This document shows, one piece after another, positions 16,693 to 24,354 of a stretch of 64,000 nt of DNA. The notes beneath the pieces are model-generated. The model had not been told where the DNA came from. It ran no database searches and saw only the letters and a list, made by a program, of their open reading frames with translations. The DNA is from Kiloniellaceae bacterium. GTDB lineage: Bacteria > Pseudomonadota > Alphaproteobacteria > Kiloniellales > Kiloniellaceae. Within the stretch, counting starts at the first letter, position 1. Each line of letters starts with the position of its first letter. The position numbers were made by a program, and so were the translations under genes. The stretch covers positions 1-64,000 of the forward strand of contig JAJFGK010000003.1 of NCBI GenBank assembly GCA_021776195.1, written 5' to 3'.

Positions 16693-17751
16693 TCAATACT
16701 CGCTGTATTCCGCTTCTTCCTTGATGCCACCAACCAAGTTTACCTGCGCGACGCCATCCGGCGCCAGATCCTTGACGATGGTCAGGAAGTCCGCCGCAAC
16801 CAATCTGCGTGCCCGCTGCAGAAGCACCGGGACCGGACTCGAGGGCTCCTGACGGGTGTAATAATCGCAGATCCGGTCGATGGCGTTCAACACCTCGTTT
16901 GAATTGGAGATGACACCCGGCGCCGCGCTCATTCCCGGCGCAGCCGCCACCGCCCCCATGGGCGCCGCTTCAAGCCCTCTGTCGCCGATCTCGCCAACAT
17001 CGTCCTCTTCGCCGCCGACAAAGTTGCCGATCACCCGTTTCATGTCCTTGAGCAGCTTCTCGAGCTCAGCAAGATCCGCGGTATCGGCGGAGCCAACCTG
17101 ATTGGTGACCGAAGCGGTTATCGCCACGACGCGCTCCAGCGTCTGATCCACCGCCGCGGCGGTGGCCCCCAGAACCTCGTTGTCGGTGTCCTGAAAGGCG
17201 CCGTTGATCGACGCCATATCGGGCGGTGTCGCGGTCGAGCCCTCCGGCAGGGTCAGTTCGCCACGGGCGATCATGATATCGCGCATGCCAAAGCGCCCCA
17301 TGACCCGCGATTCGGTCAGCGGCGTCTGGCGCAGATAGCGCATCATCGCGCTGGTATCGGCCAACTGTGCGATGGTGTTGACCCGGATCGTGGGATCGAG
17401 ATCGTCATCGGGGTCCAGGCGCGGATGCAGGCCTTCCCAATGATCGTCGACATAGTGCTGGATCAACTGAACGCCCTGGGCAAAGCCGGGCAGGCCATCG
17501 GTCTTGAGTAGCGCGGTGGTCAAGTGCACGGCCGCGCGCAAATCCTTGCTGCGCTGGCACACGGCCAGGGCCTTGTCACGCAAATCGGGCCAGTCGGGCT
17601 CCTCCGCCTCCATGACGGAATCGCCCATCTCCTGCTCTTCGCGCCCAACCGACGCCAACTCCATTTCGGTGAAGGCCGGATCGTACTCCAGATCCTCTCC
17701 ACAGGGATCCTCCTCCGAAACCGGCGCGAGCAAGGAATCAAGGTCGATCAT
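16693..17751 (-). CDS. tssA: T6SS TssA (ImpA family), first gene of the operon
   Basis: About 352 residues from MIDLDSLLAPVSEEDPCGED, the usual start of ImpA_N-domain TssA proteins, which organise baseplate and tube/sheath polymerisation. ImpA_N blocks include LRDKALAVCQRSKDLRAAVH and GLHPRLDPDDDLDPTIR. The C-terminal part is shorter than in large TssA types and ends in a helical segment (DRICDYYTRQEPSSPVPVLL) like the C-terminal domain of HSI-I TssA. Starts at 17757 or 17751 share a GGAATGAG region; an ORF extension to 17817 has no support. The gene is 118 bp upstream of tssB. Confidence 0.93.
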   Translation of the reverse strand: MIDLDSLLAPVSEEDPCGEDLEYDPAFTEMELASVGREEQEMGDSVMEAEEPDWPDLRDKALAVCQRSKDLRAAVHLTTALLKTDGLPGFAQGVQLIQHYVDDHWEGLHPRLDPDDDLDPTIRVNTIAQLADTSAMMRYLRQTPLTESRVMGRFGMRDIMIARGELTLPEGSTATPPDMASINGAFQDTDNEVLGATAAAVDQTLERVVAITASVTNQVGSADTADLAELEKLLKDMKRVIGNFVGGEEDDVGEIGDRGLEAAPMGAVAAAPGMSAAPGVISNSNEVLNAIDRICDYYTRQEPSSPVPVLLQRARRLVAADFLTIVKDLAPDGVAQVNLVGGIKEEAEYSEY

Positions 17752-17862
17752 ACTCATTCCAAGAAACTCATAGCGTAACGATAAATCCCCACAAAACGAC
17801 GAGTCGTTACCACACAATGCCCTAAGATCATTAACAAATCAACGGATAGGACAACACAGGGT

Positions 17863-17892
17863 AACATAGTAAATTGTCGAATAACTATTCAA
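17863..17892 (-). promoter_or_regulatory. Candidate sigma70-type promoter for tssA operon
   Basis: On the minus strand TTGAAT (17892-17887) and TATGTT (17868-17863) are separated by 18 bp in the AT-rich gap upstream of tssA. Transcription would start near 17856, about 100 nt before the tssA start. This places the palindrome at 17920-17937 about 72 bp upstream, a spacing compatible with class I CRP-type activation. Based on pattern only. Confidence 0.4.
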
Positions 17893-17919
17893 TATTGACA
17901 CGAGACCGTTCTGTCCCCG

Positions 17920-17937
17920 CTGTGACCTGCGTCACAG
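17920..17937. promoter_or_regulatory. CRP/FNR-superfamily type palindrome upstream of tssA
   Basis: CTGTGAC-CTGC-GTCACAG is a perfect 7-bp-arm palindrome and contains TGTGA-N6-TCACA, the consensus of E. coli CRP. It lies in the non-coding gap between the CHAT gene end and tssA. The same GTGAC-N4-GTCAC core recurs upstream of the coiled-coil gene pair at 40122-40137. Confidence 0.6.
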
Positions 17938-18045
17938 AAAGACGCTGATTTAGACGTCTTGGCCGTCAGATTGAGACAAAGGCGTCAGGTCGCGGCGCCC
18001 ATTTCAAACGCCAGTCAGCGGTCCCAACACCGGTCGGCGGGTCGC

Positions 18046-21000
18046 CTATCCGGATTCCGCCTCGCTGTTGCTTTGGGCTTCCGGCGCCCGTTTCGGCGGC
18101 TCGCCGTCTCCGATCAGCGAAAATGACCCCCAAAGGTAGGGGTGGGACGTGGTCGGCTCGCCGAGGAAGGACAGTTTTGCCTTCTGCAATGATATCGCCA
18201 AAGTAGCATCATCAGAAGACTGCAATTCAGAGAAGGTCTCGGTCATGAGTTTCACCGTCGCCTCGGTGTAGACCTCCCAATTCGACACCAGCAGGCTACG
18301 CGCGCCGGCATAGAAAAAGGCGCGGGCCAGTCCTGCCAGGCTCTCGCCTCGGGCGCGGTCGCTTTCTCCAAGGTCGGTGGTCAGGCCGGACGCCGCCGGG
18401 TTCGCCGCCAACCCGCTTTGCGAGAGCGGGCCACCGGTGTTGCAGGCGCTCAAGACCACGACGTCGGCGTCGAGCTGAAGATCGAAGATTTCGCTGTAGG
18501 TCAAGAGACCGTCGCTGCTGTCGTCGGGTCCGCCCGGCCGCGAGACCACCATGGCGGGCTCCACGAGACAGTCCAGCTCGCCGGGGAGCAGGCCGTGCGT
18601 CGCCATGACCAAAACCTTGTATTGGTCGAGCGGCAGCTGCTTGATCGCCTCTTCCGTAAAGTCGGCGCCCATGACCATCTCCTCCGGAGGGGCGCCGAAA
18701 CTGGCGGCCATGGCCAGGATCTGATCGGACGTTTCGGCCAGCCGCGGCGCGAAGGCCACGGCCTCGGCGCCCTGGCGGCAGGCCTCGGGCAGCCCCCGGC
18801 TGCGCAGAATGGCGTCGGGATCGCCAGAGGGAACGAAATCGCCGAGCCCCAGGAACTTCTTGGGTGCCGACGAGGGTTTGGCCTTCGACCGCAGGTCGAC
18901 GAAGGCCCGCACCGACGGCGACAGGCTGATCGCGCTGCGTTTGATGAGCCAATCGACGCCGCTGTAATCGAAACCCGATATCGCCGGCGTCTCGCGCGTG
19001 ACGAGTAGCCCCAGAGGCAAGCTGAGGAGCGGGCCGCTGGGCACGGTCACGAGGTGTCTGATGCCGGACAGGGTGCCATCGAATTCGCCCATCAGGCGTT
19101 GATAGAGCAGATGGGCGAGGCGAACGTCGAAAGCGCCGATCTCCGCGCCGGCAGCGGTACGCTGGACAACGAAAGCCTCGCGCAGGGTCCCCACCGCTTT
19201 GCTCAGGATGGCCTGAGGGACGTCGATCCGGGCGACCTGAACGCCGCCGGCCGTGACCAGGAAGGCATAGCCGTACTCATCCCCCAGGATGAACTGGACC
19301 AGGGCCTCCTCGGACCGCAGAAGACCCGAAACCTCGGCAAAATCGCTGGCATTGTCGCGCAGCAGATTGAGGTTCGGCGCGGCCGCCTGGGCCTGCGGCT
19401 CGAGCTGGGCGATCATTTCTTCCAGTTCTCGAACTCGCGTGCGCATTTCGTCCAGGGCGCGCCGGTCTTCCAGCGTGACCGCCCGGCTGGCCGCCGCATT
19501 GAATTGGAACATCAACGAGTCGCGTTCGCGCTGGGCATCTTGAAGTTGGCGGATGATGTCGCCGACTTCGCGATCCGACGCCGACAAGCGGGCCGCCGCT
19601 TCGCTGATGTTCTGCGCCGCGACCGCCCCCTGCACCAGCTGCGCCGCGTCGAACATGACCCGAGCGATGTCCCCCGCCGCCCCACTACCGGTCTGCCGGG
19701 CATCCCACAGCAGGTCGAGATAAGGCATGACCTGTCTCGGCCGCAGGGTTTGTCCGCGGGCGCGGAAAACCGCGATCGCGCGACCGTAGGCCGCCGTGGC
19801 GCCCTCACGGTCTCCCTTGAGCGCCATGATGTTACCGAGCGCGAACTCGCTCAGTGCGACGGTCCTGGTCTCGGGGCCCATGGATTTGCGCTGGGCCAGC
19901 GCGCCACGCAACTGTTGCTCGGCGATGTCGAGACGGTCCAATTTACTGTTGACCTGGGCGCTCAGCTCTAGGATCTGCGGGCGCCAGAAGAGGGGCGTGT
20001 GGACCGACGCCTCGACAATTCCCAGCGCTTCGTTGACCACGCCCTGGGCCTCCTCCGCACGGTCGGTGCGCAGCAGCATGATCGCCTCGGTGCCGAGACT
20101 CTGCGCCAGGTCGAGCGCCGCGATGTTCGATGGCGACTGGAGAACCACCGAAGAGGCGCCGAGATTTCCGACCGCTTGAGAAAAGACATCCGTCTGGCCG
20201 GTGTCGGCATCGAGCCCACCGACACTGGCCGCGATCTCCTTGCGCATGACAGTGGCCTGGCGGGCAAAGGCGAGGGCCCGTTCATAGTTACGCTGATTGG
20301 CGTGGTGCAGCGCCAGATAGGAAATGTAGCGGGCCCGGTCCGCCTGATCCGCTGTCCGCCCAATCAGGATGCCGGCCTGCTCGAAGAGCTCGTCGGCGAC
20401 GGTGAAGCGTTCCTGGTTGCTGACCTCGACGGCCAGATGCATCAGCGGATCGGCGAACTCCGGGTCCTGTGCGCCGAGAATTCGCTGATGAATTTCCAGG
20501 GCCTGACGATAGTACTTCTCCGCTTCGGAGAAGCTCTTCTGGCCATTGTAATAGCCGCCAACCTTGTAAAGTAGTTGGTAGTCCTGCAGGTCGCCGGTTC
20601 CGAAGAAGCGTCCGGCCAGTTGCTCTTCCAGGCGCGCCACGGCGTCCGAGCTGCCTGCCGACTTGGCCGCGCCGGCGGTTCGCTTTCCGGCCAGCACCCC
20701 GATGGCCTCCTCGGCGACCGGCTGGGCCGCGGGGATGCCCTGGGCAAGATAGAGCGTCTCGCCGACCGTGGCGGCGAAGGCGCTGTAGGGCCAGCCGCCA
20801 TCGCGCAGGCGGCAGTCCAATACCCTTGCCGATACGCCGTCGATGATTGCCGAGTCGACCGGGTCCTCGCAAACCGCCAGCAGGTCCAGGCGCGAACGCC
20901 ACCCGCCCTGGGTCAGCAGCAGGTCAGGCGAGATTGTCGAACTGTCGAGCGCGAGAATTGTCGCCGAGGGCTGCTTCCAGTCGCCGCAGAAGACGCGGTA

Positions 21001-21237
21001 GGTGCGTCCCTGAAGCCCCGCGACCACCAACCGAAGGTCGCCCGCCCCGGCCTCGGCGCGGCAACTTTCGCCAACCAGATTGTCACCGACCGGAAAAACA
21101 CCGCTGACGGGCACGCCCTGTTTGCGCAAGGCATCGCAGGAGACCAACATCAAGGCCAGACCCGCGATAGCGGCGCCCTTGGCCACCGAAAGCAGGGTCT
21201 CAAAGGATCGGCGTCGCCCTGTCATCGCTTCTACCAT
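18046..21237 (-). CDS. TPR-CHAT caspase-like lipoprotein
   Basis: About 1063 residues. The N-terminus has a signal peptide with a lipobox-like LVSC after a hydrophobic stretch, suggesting a lipoprotein. Residues ~200-560 contain TPR motifs (for example SEAEKYYRQALEIHQRILG, YERALAFARQATVMRKEIAA). A coiled coil follows (~580-640), and the C-terminal ~330 residues are a CHAT peptidase domain. The catalytic pair is visible: His ~881 in VLVMATHGLLPGELD and Cys ~932 in VVVLSACNTGGP. It starts 46 bp after the TpsB transporter gene and is probably cotranscribed. CHAT proteins are caspase-related proteases; substrate and target are unknown. The start (21237 or 21225) is inferred from the signal peptide. 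Confidence 0.88.
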   Translation of the reverse strand: MVEAMTGRRRSFETLLSVAKGAAIAGLALMLVSCDALRKQGVPVSGVFPVGDNLVGESCRAEAGAGDLRLVVAGLQGRTYRVFCGDWKQPSATILALDSSTISPDLLLTQGGWRSRLDLLAVCEDPVDSAIIDGVSARVLDCRLRDGGWPYSAFAATVGETLYLAQGIPAAQPVAEEAIGVLAGKRTAGAAKSAGSSDAVARLEEQLAGRFFGTGDLQDYQLLYKVGGYYNGQKSFSEAEKYYRQALEIHQRILGAQDPEFADPLMHLAVEVSNQERFTVADELFEQAGILIGRTADQADRARYISYLALHHANQRNYERALAFARQATVMRKEIAASVGGLDADTGQTDVFSQAVGNLGASSVVLQSPSNIAALDLAQSLGTEAIMLLRTDRAEEAQGVVNEALGIVEASVHTPLFWRPQILELSAQVNSKLDRLDIAEQQLRGALAQRKSMGPETRTVALSEFALGNIMALKGDREGATAAYGRAIAVFRARGQTLRPRQVMPYLDLLWDARQTGSGAAGDIARVMFDAAQLVQGAVAAQNISEAAARLSASDREVGDIIRQLQDAQRERDSLMFQFNAAASRAVTLEDRRALDEMRTRVRELEEMIAQLEPQAQAAAPNLNLLRDNASDFAEVSGLLRSEEALVQFILGDEYGYAFLVTAGGVQVARIDVPQAILSKAVGTLREAFVVQRTAAGAEIGAFDVRLAHLLYQRLMGEFDGTLSGIRHLVTVPSGPLLSLPLGLLVTRETPAISGFDYSGVDWLIKRSAISLSPSVRAFVDLRSKAKPSSAPKKFLGLGDFVPSGDPDAILRSRGLPEACRQGAEAVAFAPRLAETSDQILAMAASFGAPPEEMVMGADFTEEAIKQLPLDQYKVLVMATHGLLPGELDCLVEPAMVVSRPGGPDDSSDGLLTYSEIFDLQLDADVVVLSACNTGGPLSQSGLAANPAASGLTTDLGESDRARGESLAGLARAFFYAGARSLLVSNWEVYTEATVKLMTETFSELQSSDDATLAISLQKAKLSFLGEPTTSHPYLWGSFSLIGDGEPPKRAPEAQSNSEAESG

Positions 21238-21283
21238 TCCTGCTGCCAGACTGCTTCGGGGATCGTCATGGTTCCATTCCGCC

Positions 21284-22999
21284 TCAAAACCGGGTGGTGA
21301 CCGTAAAGAAGAATTGCGCCGCCTCGTCATTGCCTCTGGCCGCCGAAAGCGACTTGGTCAGCGGAACCGCCACTTCGCCGTCGATCTGAAGCCATTCGGT
21401 CACCGCGACACGTGCGCCGAAACCCAGAGAGGCCAATGACTGTCCGCTGCCGTAGGAGCTGCCATGGTCCCAAACCTGCCCGATGTCATAGAAACCGTAA
21501 ACGTGATAGTTCTCGACGTATTCGAGCCCGAGACCCGGAGCGATTTGCAGCTCCAAGGTTCCCGCCAGACCGTTGTCGTCGGTCAGCTCCGCCGGGTCGT
21601 AGCCGCGGCCGAAGGCAAGACCGCCGAGGGCGAACTCCTCGCTCGCCAGGACCGGATCGAAGGCATACTGAAACGCCGCGCCGAGATAGAGCCGCACCGA
21701 ATCCGAGAGCCTCTGGAGTCGCGCCAGGTCCAGCCGCAGACTGGTGAAGCTGCCATCCGCCCCGCGACGCGAGTTCAGCGGATCGCCGCTATCGCTGGCA
21801 TCGAAAATATCGAAGCCGTGGCGCAGTTTCACGTCGGCCCGGTTGGCCCCTTGGAGCTGATCGCGATGATCGGCCGACAGACCGAGCCAGGCGACCCAGA
21901 GGCGGTCTTCGGTAAAGTCCTGGTTCAGGACCTCCAGGTCCGACCGGTAGTGTTCTCCGCCGCCCTTGATCCACAGGCTGGTCTGGCGCCCGCGCAGCAG
22001 GGGAAAACTGAGATCGGCACCGACCAGGAGCGCGTCGCTGTGGACGTTGAGAGGATCCAGGGTGAAACCGGGCTCGCCCTCGGAATAGCTGGCGAAGGCC
22101 CGAGCGACCAAGCCCTCGCCGCCCAGCCGGCCCTCGAATGAGCCGCCGACATAGCGGTTCTCGGGGAAATCGAGCGCGGTCAGGAAGGTCAGTTCGCTGC
22201 GCTCGCCCAGGCCGGTGAAGCTGTTGAGGCCGACAGATCCAATGGCCTGGTAGGGCCCGGTGAATTCCGACGCCCGGTTGTCGACGCGGCCGAACCCGTC
22301 GATCGGCTGGCGTTCCATGTTGATCACAAGCTGTGCGGCGCCCCGGGCCTCGGTGGATGGCTGCAGCACACCCCGCACCACGACGCCCGGCACATCGTTG
22401 CTGAGCAACAGGTAGCGTTCGAGGTCGTCGATATTGACCGGGCGAAAGGACGGCAGCTTGTTCAGGTAGCCCTCGACGACCGACCGGGCGTCGCCGATTT
22501 CGCCGACATAGGTGACCGCGTCGATGTAGCCTTCGATCACCTCGATGCGAAAAACCCCGTCTTCGATGGTCTGGGCCGGCACGACCACGCGGCTCAAAAT
22601 AAAGCCATCGCTGCGGTAGCGCGCCTCCAGCGCCTGGGCAATATCGAAAAGCTCGACCAGGGACAGCTCCTGGCCGATCTTGTCGTCGTAAAGCGCCGCG
22701 AGTGTTGCCTCATCGTAGGCGGTGACGCCATCCAGCATCACCTTCGTCAGGACGACGCTGATATCCTCTGCCCCCGGCGGCGCGCCGGTCTCGGGCAGAC
22801 GCAGGCTGGGAATCTGAATCGTCCCCTCGGGGGTGGCGAAGGTGCCCGAAGAAATGTCCGGCACACGCGGCTCGACCTGCGACGGCACCTGTTGGGCGCG
22901 CAGCACCGTTGGCGCCGTCGACACGAAGGCCAACACCGGCAAAACCAGTGCCAGGCACAAGATTCGAATTCTTGCCTCGGATCCCAAGATTCCGCCCAT
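21284..22999 (-). CDS. TpsB/ShlB/FhaC-family outer-membrane transporter
   Basis: About 571 residues. A signal peptide (ILCLALVLPVLAFVSTAP) precedes two POTRA-like periplasmic segments (roughly 60-210, including YRSDGFILSRVVVPAQTIED and VFRIEVIEGYIDAVTYVG) and a C-terminal 16-strand-type barrel ending in FFFTVTTRF with a terminal Phe. The barrel has the family segments LNSFTGLGERSELTFL and FALGGLAFGRGYDPAELTDD. TpsB proteins export a large TpsA exoprotein; none is encoded in the window. Instead the next gene on the strand is the CHAT lipoprotein. The start at 22999 is chosen because the signal peptide follows directly; the ORF upstream looks untranslated. Confidence 0.9.
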   Translation of the reverse strand: MGGILGSEARIRILCLALVLPVLAFVSTAPTVLRAQQVPSQVEPRVPDISSGTFATPEGTIQIPSLRLPETGAPPGAEDISVVLTKVMLDGVTAYDEATLAALYDDKIGQELSLVELFDIAQALEARYRSDGFILSRVVVPAQTIEDGVFRIEVIEGYIDAVTYVGEIGDARSVVEGYLNKLPSFRPVNIDDLERYLLLSNDVPGVVVRGVLQPSTEARGAAQLVINMERQPIDGFGRVDNRASEFTGPYQAIGSVGLNSFTGLGERSELTFLTALDFPENRYVGGSFEGRLGGEGLVARAFASYSEGEPGFTLDPLNVHSDALLVGADLSFPLLRGRQTSLWIKGGGEHYRSDLEVLNQDFTEDRLWVAWLGLSADHRDQLQGANRADVKLRHGFDIFDASDSGDPLNSRRGADGSFTSLRLDLARLQRLSDSVRLYLGAAFQYAFDPVLASEEFALGGLAFGRGYDPAELTDDNGLAGTLELQIAPGLGLEYVENYHVYGFYDIGQVWDHGSSYGSGQSLASLGFGARVAVTEWLQIDGEVAVPLTKSLSAARGNDEAAQFFFTVTTRF

Positions 23000-23517
23000 C
23001 CCCCACTCGGTCGCCCGCCCGATCCTCGTCTGCCAATTGCGCCAACGAGACTGCGACCAAAATTTGTAGATCGTCCGCTTAGCACAGCACGGCGGTAAAA
23101 TCCACAACTCCCGGCCCCAGTACCGCCCAGCGGTGCACCGCAAGGCTTTGCAGAGTCACGATCTTTTCTGTACCGAGAGTCCAGGATTTGGGGCCCTCGG
23201 TCAAGCCATTCCCGCGCCCGCCGGGCGAACCTTTTACCGTGCAACTGTGCCAGGTGTGATATTCGCCACTTTATTCCAGTCCCGCTTCGGGCTATCTTAG
23301 GTAAACAGTTGAACTTACGACCCGTTGTCACAAAGCCGAGGGTCTCGGCGTGGCCGGGTCAGGGAAGGTGGCTGATATCGACGAGGTGGATGCAACAATC
23401 AAACGACGTTGCCCCACTGCGATGACGCCGCGACCGGAAGACGGCACCTGTCTGAAGTTGGCCAGGGCCGTCGCCGGAAGCGAGCGTCTCCACCCCTAAC
23501 AGAAAGCGGAGGCTACC
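23000..23517. promoter_or_regulatory. Divergent intergenic region between tpsB-like and OmpA-like genes
   Basis: 518 bp without a credible gene. It must hold promoters for both flanking transcripts. Noted: a perfect 12-bp palindrome GCGGTGCACCGC (23130-23141) and TGTGA-N6-CCACT (23255-23270), one base away from the GTGA-N6-TCAC core seen elsewhere. Neither is assigned to a regulator. Confidence 0.4.
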
Positions 23518-24183
23518 ATGAAAGCCGAACACAAAAGCCTGGCGCTGGGAACGATTTTTGCGGCGGCGTCCCTGATCGCGACACTCCCGGCCACGGCCCA
23601 GACAAACAATGAAGTCCTGATGTCCGACAATCCGTCCTACTGCGAGGTTTACAATGCTTTGAGCAGTACGGCGGCGCCGGAGTGCCAGCAGGAAGCGCCA
23701 GCCAAGACCCGCGGGCTGACCCTCACGGGAACAACCCAGGGCCTGGCCATCACCAACAGCTCGCAGACCGGCAGTTCGGGAACGGCGGCGGCCGCGACCA
23801 CCCAGGCGACCGGCACCCTTGCCGCGAACAGCGGGCCGAAGGCAGCTGCTTTCGGGTCGATCCAATTCGAGTTCAATTCGGTCGACCTGACGCCCCAGGC
23901 CCGTGCGACGCTCGACACCGTGGCGGAAGTGCTGAAGGACTCTCGGCTCCAGGGCCAGGCCTTTGTCATCGAAGGCCATACCGACTCGGTCGGTGCCGCA
24001 GGCTACAACCAGTCGCTCTCCGAGAGCCGCGCCCAGGCCGTGGTTTCCTACCTGATCTCACGCCATGCGATCACCTCGAATCGTCTGCGCTGGCGGGGCC
24101 GCGGCGAGAGTCAGCCCTTCTACCCGAGCGACCCGGCGGCCGCGGTCAATCGCCGCGTGGTGATCTTGAACGATCAGGGCTAG
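23518..24183 (+). CDS. OmpA-family peptidoglycan-associated protein
   Basis: 221 residues: signal peptide (cleavage near LPATAQTNN), a low-complexity Thr/Ser/Ala linker (~65-115), and a C-terminal OmpA-like domain. That domain has the family core AFVIEGHTDSVGAAGYNQSL, SESRAQAVVSYL and RWRGRGESQP with the terminal NRRVV motif; these residues bind meso-diaminopimelate in peptidoglycan. The start ATG has a GCGGAGG-type site. There is no beta-barrel, so it is probably periplasmic or loosely membrane-tied. It stands between the TpsB-CHAT unit and the kinase gene. Confidence 0.88.
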   Translation: MKAEHKSLALGTIFAAASLIATLPATAQTNNEVLMSDNPSYCEVYNALSSTAAPECQQEAPAKTRGLTLTGTTQGLAITNSSQTGSSGTAAAATTQATGTLAANSGPKAAAFGSIQFEFNSVDLTPQARATLDTVAEVLKDSRLQGQAFVIEGHTDSVGAAGYNQSLSESRAQAVVSYLISRHAITSNRLRWRGRGESQPFYPSDPAAAVNRRVVILNDQG

Positions 24184-24196
24184 CGCCCCGGGGACA

Positions 24197-24264
24197 GGCC
24201 GCCAGACACCGGGCGGCCGAAACGAAAGACCCCGGGCCAGGCGGGAAGGATACTTGGCCCGGGG
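24197..24264 (+). terminator. Two tandem hairpins after the OmpA-like gene
   Basis: First hairpin: GGCCGCC (24197-24203) and GGCGGCC (24212-24218). Second: CCCCGGGCCA (24230-24239) and TGGCCCGGGG (24255-24264), perfect 10-bp arms. They begin 14 bp after the stop and lie before the kinase gene. There is no U-tract, so termination strength is uncertain. Confidence 0.55.
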
Positions 24265-24354
24265 CGTCGATAGTGGTATCGCCATGGGTGCGTGCCGCGG
24301 GGGCCTGCCCCGTAGGCGGGCGACGCCTGGACGTTCTTTCGTGATCGGTGGCGC

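Noticed and set aside
23000..23110. tRNA-Leu-like piece on the minus strand (GGCGCAATTGGCAGACG, with TTCGAATC further on)
   Set aside because: The D-arm-like motif is there, but the acceptor arms do not pair, the T-stem is out of register with its loop, and no CCA-type 3' end follows. Most likely chance similarity.
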